From Melampsora larici-populina 98AG31 (Eukaryota; Basidiomycota; Pucciniomycetes; Pucciniales; Melampsoraceae), in contig NW_006768789.1 in NCBI RefSeq assembly GCF_000204055.1, positions 884,332 through 948,331 of the forward strand: DNA of 64,000 nt. The letters run 5' to 3'. The position numbers and the translations under genes are program-made. Each line of letters begins with the position of its first letter. Position 1 is the stretch's first letter. Of the stretch, positions 34,030-47,063 are shown piece after piece. Under the pieces are notes generated by a model, which worked only from the letters and a program-made list of their open reading frames with translations, was not told the DNA's origin and searched no databases.

Positions 34030-35509
34030 AAGACACGAAAACACGGATGTAAAGTTTTGTAATCGTGATTTGACATACTCAACTTGTTGCAAGATGCATG
34101 CGCTCTCAAAGCTTTGTCTGTTTTTCAAAATCAGAAGTACTTTTTCAATCTCTGGGTTACGCTCTGAGTTATCTGCAAACATCTAAAGAAAGGAAAGCTG
34201 GCAGGGTAGAAAAAGGGACAAATCAAATTGTTTCTATAAAGTAACAGATGACTGCGGATTGCGTGCAGAGGGTGATTGGGGCACTCAAAGTTGAAGAGTT
34301 GACAAATATGAAACTGCAGGCTGTTGTAGCTCTGTCAAGGATGACAAGCCAAGGGTAACGATAATGGCAGATATGCACGAAAAAGAAATCCAAGAGAAAG
34401 GTACATAGCATTTGATAGACTTGCACTACGTATGATGTTGAATAGGTTCATTGGCGGTGAACATTGGATGTCAACTTCCAAGCCCATGAGGAAAACATCA
34501 ACAAGCCAAAGAATCAAAGCATCAAAGGATTAACGGATCAAAGGAGTGAATTTAACTGCTCCTGCGGCTGCATCCTCGAGAGACACATCATCATATGAGC
34601 CTTGAGGTATTCCATGATTAGACCTTTGTCCCCGGCTCTGAGCAAGTTATCCACACAGTCCATCTCCAAGAACCCAAGGATGTTTATCCGTGATCAGGAC
34701 TGTCCCTGCATAATTCATTGGACTCTTTCATAGAAAACCTGTATAAGATCATCTCGCAAGGAAGTTGGCACTCCCGATAGCACTGGTGATTTCTTGTCCT
34801 CGATGAGAACTATCTTATATAATTTGCTTACTGTGGGTTGGGTTGTCATAATCGTTAAGGGAATGATATGTACATCTGTTGTCAGCGTGAACCATGGCGG
34901 ATCACATTTACGATCCTTCAACCTTCTTTCCGAGTGAGCTTCGTCTATCCCGAATTGACGCGAGATATGGAGGCACTTGACACAAGTTTCGAACCACGGT
35001 ATGTATCTGCTTTACTTGATCATCTCGAGTCTACAGCAGTCTTGGCTTGCGGATGACTGTGGATTAAACTTATCGAAGTGATATTTATCTTTCACTGTCA
35101 GCCAGCTTCCTCAAAGCGCAGCGAGGCATCAGAATCTCGAACGAATTTCATCAAACCACTGACTGGTTGAACTTCGCACTGAAATGGTATCACCATCACT
35201 GTACATGATAGCTGAAACAGAACGGCAGACGGTTCACGGATGACGAATCGGAAACTTGGTCCCAATCGCCGCATCATCCTAGGGGAAGATGGCGAGCTTA
35301 AAATTGTACTGATCGTCTTTCGCGAACATTAACTTCCTACATCACCCTATCTCTCTGATCTCGCCAACCCAGTTCACTACGACCCCAAGACGACTGCTTC
35401 CATCTATACCCTCCCTATCCTCTGGTCGCACGCATATACTGATATACTTCAAGCGAGGACTTTCCCATCGGCCCCCTTTTCACTGAACACACGGCCATTC
35501 AAGTCAAAA
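34030..35509. other. Intergenic region
   Basis: No gene supported. A short frame from an ATG near 34,893 (MADHIYDPST) followed by splice-like sites might be a gene relic but does not extend to a recognisable product. Confidence 0.4.
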
Positions 35510-36546
35510 ATGTGGGTTCCAAGCGCTGGTGTCGCTCTATGGCTTCTTCTCGCAAGCTCTCGTCAAGTTGAGGCAGATTGTACTGGTACCATTTCCGTCA
35601 CGGGTACTGCCCTCGAGATTCACAACCTACAGTATGTCTCGCGTCCTGTGTTTGTTCATTTGCGATAGGTTTTCACCTGGTACTCGCTCTTTCACAGAGG
35701 AAATCAGTACAAGCAAGAAGTTGGAAAAATTGCATTCAATCTAGACATGGCCGGTAACCTGAACCTGACATCCATAACGTGCGTGCTTTGTAACCAATCT
35801 CCCTATCGCATGTGTTTTGAATTGTCAATCCGAGCCCACCTTCGTTGTTTACGCCGACATTGTCGAGCGAGACCCCGGGTTTTGAAATGCTCTGGCTGAT
35901 ATGCTTTCTCATTTTCTCTGATCGGAATGGTCATTGTTTTATTCGAATGAAGCCCGACTTGGCACTGTGGTCCGTTGATGAACTTTGTCAGCTCAAACGC
36001 TACACAATCTAAGGGAAAAGATAAACCCAAAGAAGAGCCTCAACCGATTCACAACGTTGGTGCACAGCTGTAAGTGAAGCAATTCACAGCTTTATCCTCG
36101 TCAGTCATTTGACCCATGTATAACCCAATCTTCGATGTCAGACATTGTTACAATGAGCCAGTAGATGTCGACGCTACCTGGGAATCACCCTGGAAGACAA
36201 TCGTCTTCTATGGATCATTATTCATTGAGTAAGAATGATCATTTTCTTGCCATTCACGTCTGCACTTAGCTCAATCTTCAAAGCCAGAGTAACTGATCAA
36301 GTACTGAATTGGAAATCGCAACAGGCTTGCTTCTGATGGAAACAGCTGCACCAAGCCAGCCGATATAGTTCTCGACTATAGTAGGTGCAGTTATAACACC
36401 ACCACGATTACCGGTAGGAATGCAACTGGGATCCCATGCGAGTAAGTCTATTTCTTTTCCAGTACGGTTCGCTCTTGAACACTGACTTATTGTCTGTATC
36501 TGATTATTCCGAAAACTCAAGATGGACAGCGGTTGCTGCCCCTTAG
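35510..36546 (+). CDS. Small secreted cysteine-containing protein
   Basis: Six exons (35510-35631, 35698-35778, 35992-36069, 36142-36228, 36325-36441, 36522-36546) join in one phase to 169 residues. The N-terminus MWVPSAGVALWLLLASS followed by RQVEA is a clear signal peptide, with cleavage likely before DCTG. The mature part has five Cys (C24, then in HCYN, NSCTK, RCSYN, PCEW) and several N-glycosylation sites (NLT, NAT, NTT). A Lys/Glu-rich stretch lies in the middle. There is no membrane anchor or known domain. Small size, secretion and Cys content fit an apoplastic protein or candidate effector; effector status is inference. It lies 1.5 kb from the CxC element. Every intron is flanked by good GT-AG sites with the same phase. 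Confidence 0.8.
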
Positions 36547-37804
36547 ATTACTGGATCCCAGTCCACAGCTTTGACGATATAGTCGATCAACTCGTACACC
36601 CCAATACCTTCACAACTTCCGCTTTAGAACACCTCGGGAACTCAGTTATGTGTATATCAAACAGTCACAAATTTCATACAATTTCATTATTTCCATCTTC
36701 TAGAATTCTCTTGTTGCTTATACCTTGAAAGATACCCTCGTGCAATGTCATCGAATTTCACAATTCCCTCCTGTCAACTTTTCCCTTGATTACTCAACCT
36801 GAGTATCACTGGCATGAAATGGGTACGGCCACAAAGAAATCCCCAAGCAGTTTTGTTTTGAATGAGAGCAAGAACTTTATGTGCAGTGTGCGCGTACGTC
36901 TGGAAAGGCTAAAGTTGGCATTCATGAATACCAAGTAACGTCCGAGACATCATCAATGGAAAGTGCCAGAATATGTCCAGCTCTGTTTTGATCTACAAAA
37001 AATGTTTGGAAATGTCTTTTGTAGCTCAGCATGAAGTCAGGCAAACAATATTCCTGGAAGCAATATAGTACAGAAGGCACAAAGGGTTTAACCAATGTAC
37101 ATCGTGGCTCCTGTTGTGTGGGCCTTGATCTGGTACCGCAGGTACCAATATTCTGATACTTGCATTGTATGTTAACCTTTAAACTGGTGTAGACACTATG
37201 TAAATTCAGCCTCACAGTGAGTGACAAGGATTTCAATTGGACTAAGGAGGTACAGAGGGGTGGTTTTATGAAGAGGGTTGACTGATAGTTATAGAGGAGG
37301 AAGTGTATAGTTTGACATCTTATAATTGGTTCATGTTCACTCTACCAGCTTGGTGGGTCATCTATTTTTATCCTCTGCAATGTTCACTGCTTTGGTGTGC
37401 TGCCCAAAGAAGAAGAGCCTTGATAGAGTTGTTGATAGGTAAGAGTAGATGTAGAAGCTTCTCACAAGAGACTCTTCCAGCTTACTAAGTGACAGTGTGT
37501 CTATAGCACAATCCTGACATTGCTGCTACGTCAAGAGCATGTATATGTATGCCCCGGAGGCTTTTTGCTCATCATTAGAAAGCACCAGGATAATCTGATC
37601 AAGAGTAAATGACTTCTCAGCCCATGAACCAATAAAGCCACTATCTTCAAACGACTAAAAGAGAATTATCTCTTGCCAGAATTCTCTTCCCAGATAATTA
37701 CGAGGAATAAGTACATAATAAAGCAAATCAAGAGCCATTTCACTCGACCACAACCGCAATAGCCAAACGTACAATTACAAGAAAAGCATGATGTCAGGTA
37801 AACA
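36547..37804. other. Intergenic region
   Basis: AT-rich; short ORFs only, none supported. Confidence 0.5.
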
Positions 37805-39647
37805 CTATGTGTCAGGTTCTAATGAAGGTTTTGCATTCTTCTTGTTTAAATACCGATCCATTTCCATCACATCCCTATTCAATTTATCTTTATCTGTCAA
37901 TACCTTTACAGTCTCTGACTTTTTCAACTTCTTTGCTTTCCTCTTCTCTTCTCTTTCTTGTGCTGCATCTGCTGCTAGGAGTGATTTGATGTCTGTTGAT
38001 CCTGAAAGACCTTCCAATCTAGTCATCAAACCTGGTTGACTAGCTTCTTCTTGTTCTGGCGCGTCATCCTCTAGGTGACCCACTTCTGTTGTTTTTCGGC
38101 TATGATTGAGCGACGCTCCTGGAGTTGAGATCGGCTCGGGTATCTCTGGGGATTTGTCATCGGATACAGGATCGTCTTCGAAGTAGTTTTTGCGCTTTAC
38201 TGCACAAGTTGATGATGAGGCTTCGGGTAAAGGGAGTGGAGACGAGCGGGTAGGGGCCTCCTCGTCTCCTGACTCAGATGAATCATCACCAAACGGCTTA
38301 TACTCGCCCACATCACCAAAGATGTCAATATCATCATCTACTTCATCCTTTTGTGCAAGTGGAGGAAGCGGTTGTGAGACTGGATCTTTCGCGGAGCCTG
38401 ATGGCGCAAGTGATTCGAATTCGACGGGCTGAGAAGGTCCAGATTGTGGTTGAGTTTCCAACGAGCCGGACCCGAGAGTTTTTGGCGAGGAGGAAGTCAC
38501 TAGATTGGGCTCCGCTGCAAAAGATCTTGAAGGTTCAGGGGTCGGGGAAACCTTTGGATGTGAAGATGGCTCCCTAGGATCGCTAGATTTGAGAGCCTTT
38601 GGGCTCGGCTTGTCGGCGTCCGCTTTGGCTGCTTTCTGTAGTTTTTTCTCTTTCTTCTCCTTTTTCCGTTTCTTTCGTTCTTTACGTTCCTGCTCCTGAA
38701 TCTCAGAAGGCGTTTTTTCAACAGAGCCAATCGGCTTGAATTTGCCAACTGTCTTGAGTTTTTCAACAACGACCAGATCATCTGGTACCGAGGAAGACAC
38801 ATTCGAACGTGATGATTTCAGACGGGCTAATAATTCGTCTCGTTGAGAGATTTTACCAGACGATTTGCGTTTTGATGAAGGAAGTTGATCGTGAAGTTGA
38901 TTAGGTTCCTGACGCTGAGTTTCTTCAAAGGCAGCCTCCAAATCATCATCAGTAACTTGTCCAAGTTGTCCACCTATTGAAAGTTCTGCCTTCCTTCTTT
39001 CTAGCAAGGCGTGATCTAAACCTTTGACCAAGATGGTGTGTCGTTCATCTCCTCCCTATGGCATTCAAATGAATCAGTGATGAAATCGTGAGAAGAAAGA
39101 GTTTTAGACGTACAAGATACTTTGTCTGTTGTTCAAGAAGCTCGCGGTCAACTTGGTCGCTAGCAGCCGCGACTCGTGCTTGAAAGTTCTGCAAAGAAAA
39201 CGCAAAGTCAGTCTACATACTCTGGGTGAAACTTACCACAAATAAAAAAAATTACTTCTAGTAAGCTTTCTGCTTCAGCAAAGTCTCCATCCTTCCCTTG
39301 ACGACGTTCCAAAGCCCTATCCCTGTAACCACTCTCTACATCCTTTCCTTTCTTTTGACCTGATTCCTCGTTCTTAGAGTTGAACTTGCGAGGCTTCAAT
39401 GAACTGGGTGGCTTGGATTCTGAAGTTTGATCCGATCTGAAGGTGTCGATTTCCAGAATATCGTTCAATATTGCAAACGGATCAACGCCAAGTGAGAGGA
39501 TACCAACTGGTTGCGTCCATTTTCCGGTCGTGAGCTAGATGCACCCCAAGCAGGTCGACCACCAGCTCTTGCAGGTTTTTTGGTGCGATCCGAAGTGCTT
39601 GCTGCTGAAGGGGCACTGAGGAGTGCCCGAAATGCTTGCTGATCCAT
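37805..39647 (-). CDS. RED/IK-type splicing factor, with apparent frameshift
   Basis: Homologue of RED (IK), a spliceosome B-complex protein that binds SMU1. Exons on minus: 39647-39256, 39188-39114, 39055-37805. The RED N-terminal domain is clear: GILSLGVDPFAILNDI, SGYRDRALERRQGKD, TKYLGGDERHTILVKGLDHALL. The middle is acidic/Ser-rich with a Lys/Arg run (KERKKRKKEKKEKK), and the C-terminus keeps the family end MDRYLNKKN. In exon 1 the frame from ATG 39647 (MDQQAFRALLSAPS to ASSSRPE) does not meet the frame of KWTQPVGILSLG. One base is missing at the aaaa run 39520-39523. No intron fits, so this is a true indel or an assembly error. Confidence 0.85.
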
Positions 39648-39892
39648 GTGATGAACTAAAAAAATTAAGCGACAATGAAAGTATTCTGTCTTATGAACAT
39701 TCACTATTGCAATCAGAGAAAGTTGATGAATATGTACATTACATAGCCCAATCTTGTTATAAGCATATCTTTAGGACCAAAATATGATCGGTACTCTGTA
39801 CATGCATACATTTCACGTTCTTGTCTCTGTCACCTTTTTCTTCCTTCGAACCTTTGCCTTCGCCTTCATTGAAATCTTAATCAGCTGGAACG
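39648..39892. promoter_or_regulatory. Shared divergent promoter of RED and SmD3 genes
   Basis: The two spliceosomal genes start head to head with only 245 bp between their ATGs, so their promoters must lie in this stretch and may be shared. A pyrimidine-rich tract precedes the SmD3 start. No specific element is recognised. Confidence 0.5.
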
Positions 39893-40575
39893 ATGACTTC
39901 AAATATTGGCGTTCCGACTAAACTTCTTCACGAGGCCCTTGGTCATGTCATTACCGTTGAACTCAAGACTGGACAAGTTTACCGTGGAAAGCTTCACGAT
40001 GGTCGGCATCCACTTTATCTGAGATATTTTATTCGCCTTGACTCTTTTAGGCTGATATGTTTCTCTCATGTTCTCAACATCTTCAACAGCCGAAGATAAT
40101 CTCAATATCTCACTCAAGGATATCACTGTTACTCATCGAGATGGTCGTGTAACACAGCTCGATCAAGTTTATATTCGAGGACCCATGATTCGTCTCTACG
40201 TTATTCCTGACATGCTTCAAAATGCTCCAATGTATATCCTTTGCTATATTCTAGTAGTCTTTATACTCCAGATTTCCGAAAATTATCATCACACTGAGAC
40301 CTTTTACGTACGATCAACTTTTAACTGGGATCTTTTAGGTTCAAACGAGGTACCGGAGTCAAAGGACGCGGTATCGGAACAGCACGTGGTCGTGCTACTA
40401 TCCAACGAGCACAGGGTTTGTGTTTCAAGTCTCCTAGTATCCATTTTGCTACGCTTGTTGATTCACGTGCTCTGTCCATCATCTAGCACGGAGAGGTAGA
40501 GGTGGACCCGCTGGGGGTGGCAGGGGTGGAGGCGGCGGTGGAGGCGGCGGCGGTGGTGGAATGCGTAGACAATGA
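39893..40575 (+). CDS. SMD3: Small nuclear ribonucleoprotein SmD3
   Basis: Core Sm protein of the U1, U2, U4 and U5 snRNPs. Four exons (39893-40001, 40090-40231, 40339-40415, 40487-40575) give 138 residues. Sm1 motif: [18 protein letters not shown]. Sm2 motif: [18 protein letters not shown], with the typical IRG. The N-terminus [15 protein letters not shown] is highly characteristic of SmD3. The C-terminal tail has RG repeats (ARRGRGG, GGRGG) and a long Gly run before MRRQ, the type of substrate for symmetric arginine dimethylation that SMN-type assembly uses. Length is close to yeast and human SmD3. Confidence 0.95.
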
Positions 40576-42461
40576 GCACTCTAAACGTCACTACCGTGTG
40601 ATCGGACCATGTCCTGGAGACCAACCTGGCTTCCTGAGTGAACCTGAACCGAGGCTACGCAGAAAGCTGTCACAACTCACCATTTGATCAATTACCGCAC
40701 ACTTGCAACACCCAAGATTCGATGTTTTGCGCCGATGAAGAAAAAAGGGTTTCGCCCTCAATTGCCATACGGACCTGTGGAGACATTTTCAGATCGTTAT
40801 GGTGTTGTTTGTTTGTCCCGTTTGCGCGCCAGCTCTGTCTCCATACCCTGATCGCAAGAGTAGGCCGCGTGTCCGTCCGTCACACAAAGTACATAATGAA
40901 ATGTGTTATATTCTTAAAAGGTTCAGATATATCAGAAACAAGAGTCGTACACTGATATACGTTCCGATGGTTGCTATTATAAGTCTCAGCCATTGTATGC
41001 TCGTCCCAGTGCCCATGTAACTTGTTGAGACAAGTATCATGAGTTTGGTGGAAACCATCCAACAGAGTCATTGATCGCCGCTCTATCGCCATCTCTCCAA
41101 TTGATAGGGAACGTGTTGTCACGACGTCACCGCTCCGCTCTAATTGCAAACTTGGTCGATCCGCCACCGAGGTTCAACAAGTACTGAAGTCTTCTTGTGA
41201 CTGCAATATGTATTGGTCTTTCCTAAGAATGTGGAATCTTCTGCCTGGACACACAGGTTGATACGTGATGCGGAATGGGGCGTGTGATTGCACCGAGCGA
41301 TCTGGGTAGCATCAAGCTTAAAGAATACTTCTTTCGAAGGACGAAGGTGCTTTCGCCTCTATCATTTGGTTCCGTCTGATGTCGTGACCTTCATCATCGA
41401 GACTTTGGCTCTATCACCACCCGGCCTCGCCGAGCTTGACAAATCCCACCGGCGCGCTTGCTGCTGCTACAAATTGCCTGCTAAGGAAAGAACACCGCGT
41501 GTACGAAGATGACATTGGCAGTAATAGATATCTTCGTGGACCGGGACAGGTCGAAGACCAAGATCCAATATCTATCGGGATAGCCAAGTTTTCTGGAGTA
41601 TATAAAGGATATTGGCATAGGTACAACGATGTTGTGAAGAAAAATTGGGATACAGATTTGGGTTTCTCGAATGAAATATAATGAAAGAAGCAAAGACTAC
41701 TGCGCGTTCGCTGGCAAAGCCCAATTGCCTTTGAGAAAGATCTGCGCCAAATATTCAATAGGGGCGGCGCGCCCCCCTGCGGATTAAGTTGACAGCCTCA
41801 GGCGGTGTAAAACTGATTGTCGATGAGGCAAGTGCAATATAGTTGAGCTTATCCAGTAGTCATCGAACGCCAACTGGGAACGTTTACGATGTGGATAGAC
41901 TTTGTCATCGAAAGAAGTTGTACTACATAATACAAAGATATACTCTGATATGAGTCCATGTCATGACTACGACATGTTCGATTTCCCTTTGCTCGCTGAG
42001 ATCGAAAGACATGAAAATCGTATGGCACAGTAGAATCTAGCTTGGAACATCGGCGTCAGTTGCCGTCACTGTTCAGTCCCGGTGAAGGGAGAGCAGATCT
42101 GTTTCGTCTTGAAATGTCGCAAAAGTTGTCCAGGTTCAGAATCCAGATTACGATCTCCTTGGTGCTACGACTGCTACGATCCTGAATTTCTGTCTGTCTC
42201 AAATACCCCGCTGTGCGCATACATAGTGGTCCGATCCACATCAGTTGTTCTATTTTTTGGTCATCTTTGCTTGGTTGTCAAACTCACACCCGAACAGACA
42301 AGGTTTCTCCCACTATCTTCATCATCCAGATCAGATTCAAATGAGATTTCTTCTTGGTTAAGTCAATCGGTCAATCAATCAAGCTTCATCAACAGAGACT
42401 TCACTTCTTGTTATCTTAATCTTTGATTGTTTGAAACAAACGCCGAGATAATTAAAGCCTC
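40576..42461. other. Intergenic region
   Basis: About 1.9 kb with short ORFs on both strands and no recognisable product. A GC-rich palindrome (ggggcg-gcg-cgcccc, 41,761-41,775) stands out but has no CTRR end beside it. Confidence 0.5.
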
Positions 42462-45400
42462 ATGTCATCTTCTTGTCATTCTTCAACTTATCAGAAACAC
42501 GAGGAAGCTGAATTGTACAAATTACGGAGTGTTCAGCCTGAAGTATCGCTTCCCTCAAATTCCTTTCCAGCATCACCCCGTCCGAATAACTTTCAAGAGT
42601 TCAATCGTAGTGAATCAACTGGTAAGCCTGGTCTTGAAAGTTTTGATCGAGCCCCGCACCGACTGCATGAAGTCGTGAACCAATCGAATCCTGAGACCAA
42701 ACCAAATCGACGCACCCTCGCTCAACCAAGCAAGACGGTGAGGAAACCTTCACAAAGGCCAGCATTATCGTACGTTAAAAACTCTCTGCTAAACAAATCC
42801 AAGAAAAGAATCTCATCTCAACTTTTTCCGGATTCTGTTCTGGAAACCCGTTCTGGCTTTGCAGATGTACGGAATGTGCAAGGCAAGTATTTCTCACTTT
42901 TGCGAATCTGGTACTGCTGGTCTTGGCTGCATATCTTCCAAACGTACCTCTTACTTATAAAAAATTTCCTTCGACACTCATCGTAGGAGGAAGATTAAAG
43001 TGAGTCAATGTGATCCTTTCTCATTCAGTGGTAATGTAAGGTCATCGGATCCCAGCGGCTAAGTTTGAGCGGTCACTCAATCAATCCTTTTGTTTAGTGT
43101 GACAAGACCGTACCTTGCACCCCATGCTCTAAGCGAGGCCGTCAAAGCATTTGTCGCCAAGAGCTTTGGATTCCCTCTTCGAGCGCACATGCCGGAGAGC
43201 ATACTCAAGCGTCTGACTAGTGAGTAAATGGCCACCTTGGAGAGCATTTTGGTCTATCCCTCATTTTCATCACAAGCAAAAACGCGAGAAAGAGATCTTT
43301 GCTCGCGATATAACCGACTGAGAAAATCTTGACGAATGAAATGTAGTGATCGTGTTCTCAATACGTTGAACGACTTGAAGTTCGAGGTAAACTACTTACG
43401 AGAACAAGTGCAAGACTTGGATAATGTTCGTGACCGATTGCGAGAATTGGAAGAGATCATATGTCATGTCCACTGCGATCGTCAACGGTTAGACAAAGAT
43501 GGCGATGTGAGGTTTCTTTCGCCGCCCCTTGGAATATCGGACGCCCTATCCGCTTCCCCTACCGCTGGATCTCAATTCAACGGTGCAAATCATACGGCCT
43601 CACCCACGACCTCTACCATCAGCGAAAGAAGGCGAAATGGTATGGTAGATAAGCACGACACGTCTGAAGACGCTGCGACCACTTTTGAATATCTGGCTTT
43701 AGGCGGAAACCGCCAAGGGTCTGAAGCAGGCGATCCGATGCACGGGTCAAAGTCAACATCCTTTACATCCGTCAGGAGTTCCTCTGCCAACTTGAGTGCA
43801 GCGTTAACCACTGAGAATCGTCACAAAGATTCTTTGCTTAGTCCTCTTCCACCCAATACACTGGCAAAGCTGAAATCATCAGGAGATAGTCTGACTAAAA
43901 GCCAATCTGATGTGATCATAGATTTTGCCCTTGATACGCTGGGCTGGCAACATCCAGTGATTCATTTCACGACTTTCAGAGGCCAAGTCAGCACCTATTG
44001 GAGGAATATTCAAGAAAGCAACAAAGCTTCTCGAAATGAAAGAAAAGATATCGTCTTGATTGTCAATCAAGCATGGTTCTCCCTCTACATAGCTTTACTC
44101 AGTGTTGGGACACATCATATGAGTCCAAGATTTGCAGAAAAATGCAATCTTACCGAAGGTGAGTGCTCTTCCACAAAAATATAGTGTAATATACCAATTC
44201 ATGATTCTAATGACAACTTTTGCCCTCTGAATCAATCCTCAGAGGATTTAAAGACGATGCCAAGACTATGGTTCTCAGATTGTATAGCTGCTTTATATAG
44301 ATTCAACTTCCTCGCAAACCCTTCAATAGAAGCACTTCAGACCATCACAGTTCTGGGTTGTTCAGGTTATGAAATCGCTCCACCAAATGTCCTATGCGCC
44401 TTGCACGCCTGCGCGAATAGTCTTGCACAAACTTTGGCGATCCATTGTATCTCACCCGACCCACCTACTCTGAAATATGATGATCAAGGACAAGAAATCG
44501 AACCCAGTGAATCTAATCCGAAATGGTCTGCTATTGAACTCATGGAACGCGAGATTGCAAAGAGAGTTTGGTGGGCTTTGGTTACTGCAGATTGGTTAGC
44601 GGTACCACATCATAAATCTTGGTGTTAGTATTTTTCTCGTCTCAGCAATCTTCAATGTCATCTTCAAGTCTTTATATGATCAAATCAACAATTCCAAGCT
44701 TATCGTCCTTGTATGTACGTCTCTATGACAAATTTGAACAGGTATCTCTCCTGGTCACTTTACTACCCCGATCCCTCGTAATTGGCCTGACAAAGATTTT
44801 CCCGAAATGAACTTTTCTGGACCACCCATGCAAAACAATCACATATCAATGGTTATGCAGCAGGCAAGTTTAGGATAGTGAATAAAATTTTACAAGAATA
44901 TCGATCTTAACATGCGATTCTTTTTTAAAATTAGATCATACTAAGTCAAGTGGCAGAAGTCATCCAAAGTTTTTTCTCCAGACTGATGTCAAAACCCAAT
45001 GAGCTGTAAGTCAATCTATTCTTTCGAGAGGATTACAATTCGCCTTTTCTAAAACTTTCGACCCTCGTGGTAGTCACGAAGACACAGTTTTCCAAGCAGA
45101 TTCGGACATCCAACGTATCGTATCCGAACTACCACCGATTCTGAAAGAGATTCCAGATAACATTTCACCCGAAGAAAAAGCTAAACTTCCGCCTTATGTG
45201 AATCGTCTTCGACACTTTTTGAAAATATCATGTGCTCATAAGCGATTAGTTATTCACCGAGCCTTTTTAAATCATATCACCTCCCTCACCATCTGCAAGT
45301 CAAAATCTGGTCAGGTAACATTAGGCAAGATCTCTAAGGGTAATGCTTCTTTATCCTCAGATCCCCAAAATCGACCTACCGATCCAAAACTCTCGTTTGG

Positions 45401-47063
45401 AAGATTTCCGGGACCTGCGTCGAATTTAAACCGAAAGAGCGCAATTGAATCTAAAGCGATATGTATAAAACTTTCTCGTGAAATCACACGAGAGATAGTT
45501 GAATGTACATCGCAGTTCGAAGAAAGGCCAACTTGGAACACACCTTATATCGCCGTTGGAGCCATGACTCTATTATCTCTGGATCTATTGGAATTATCAA
45601 TGCATTCCAGCTCTTCAAAATTGAGAAACAAAAGAACCGCCGAGTATGAAATCGATGTTTCTACGACCAAGACGATCAATAGAGCTAAGAAACACTTGAA
45701 GAGATGCCCTAATCAAAGTGGCATGCGTGGTTTCGAGGGAAGTAGTGAAGTTAATCCAGCGGTGACCGATCAAGAAGATAATGGTACTTGGACAGAGATG
45801 TCTACCACACTAGAAACACTGACGGATGAAGAGATTCAATCAATGAAAGAAGTCAGAAGAAGAGAGTTGGAACAAGGATTAGAGGTTTTGGAAAGATTGT
45901 CCCGATGGAGTCCCATTGCTGAAAGAGGTGTAATTCTAGTTCGAAACTTACTTGGTCAAAAAGATCCACTAAACACTGTAATAGATCCTGACAAAACTCC
46001 CAGTCATCAACGCACTTGCTATCGACCAGGTATCTTTGCCACAACAGCAAAATCCTTGACCGCTCCTATAACCAAAATAGTGGCGAGGCAAGACTTGAAG
46101 ATTCCTGGGCAAATCGATCTATTCCCACCACAAGCCAAGCAATGTATTGATTCGAGATTGGTAGACACAAATGAAGGGTGAGTCACGGTCTTCTTCTACG
46201 CCCTATGTTACCTCAACCTTTCCATCTAGTGATCAGATAGCTAATCACCAAACTCCATTCTAACATTTAGGAATAGAAGGGTTTCTCCTAATACCTTATC
46301 GCCATTAGCTCACGTTCCTCCAATCTTGCCTCCAAACGTCAATTCTGGAGAATCATACCATTTTAATCAAGTCCAACCATCGGAGGTATTTCAATCAACA
46401 AACGCCCAACAATATCATCTAGGGACATCATATCCACAAGTCCCTACTCAAGATCTCAGAGCAATCACTCACTCACATGCTTCTAACGCGACCTTTCATA
46501 TATCAACAAATGATGAACAAAGCAGATCAAATGTTCATTCAAACTTTACTAGTCCCCAACCGTTACCGCAATCCTTCAAATTTACTCATCAAAATCCACA
46601 TATACCGGAATCTGATTTCGTACAAACTTCAACATCCAATTTAAAACCAGATTATATTTCACCAATTCCTACTAATTCTACCAATTTAAATCAAATCAGG
46701 AATCAATCTCCATTACAATTCATAAATAAAACCACAACTGATCAAAGAAATCATCATCAACAGCAACATCCAATTGATTTATCAAATCATCAAGCTTCAT
46801 ACCTAACTTCGACAACTGATTCCAATACAAATTCCTCATCGACTAATCTTTTACAAACATGTTCGATTTCAAGATCAGATGAAAGTCATCCAGGACCAAA
46901 TGAAAATGGATTTCAAACTTTACATCAAGATCAAACTAGAAGGGTTTGGCAAAATAATGATGAGATTGGAGTTCCTTATGATTATATTGAATCACTTTTG
47001 AATTCATCTTTTGGACATTATGCTGCTCCTATTGATTTTGATGGGATCTTTTTTCCTAGTTGA
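42462..47063 (+). CDS. Zn2Cys6 fungal transcription factor
   Basis: Ten exons (42462-42769, 42865-42882, 42987-42999, 43098-43219, 43347-44158, 44243-44623, 44742-44863, 44935-45005, 45074-46177, 46271-47063) give 1,247 residues. The binuclear zinc cluster is at 104-132: CTECARRKIKC, then DKTVPCTPCSKRG and ending QSIC. A coiled-coil dimerisation region follows (LNDLKFEVNYLREQVQDL). The fungal-specific middle homology domain is recognisable in exons 5-9 (MPRLWFSDCIAAL, REIAKRVWWALVTADWL, ISPGHFTTPIPRNWP). The C-terminus is Asn/Gln/Ser-rich, a likely activation region. Two introns use GC donors (after 42882 and 44863). The target genes cannot be told. Confidence 0.88.

Noticed and set aside
38190..38432. 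Plus-strand Ser-rich ORFs opposite the RED gene
   Set aside because: They are mirror images of the acidic/Ser-rich coding strand of the conserved gene.
41756..41785. GC-rich palindrome that could be a second Helitron 3' hairpin
   Set aside because: No CTRR sequence follows within 20 bases on either strand, and no Rep/helicase frame lies upstream.
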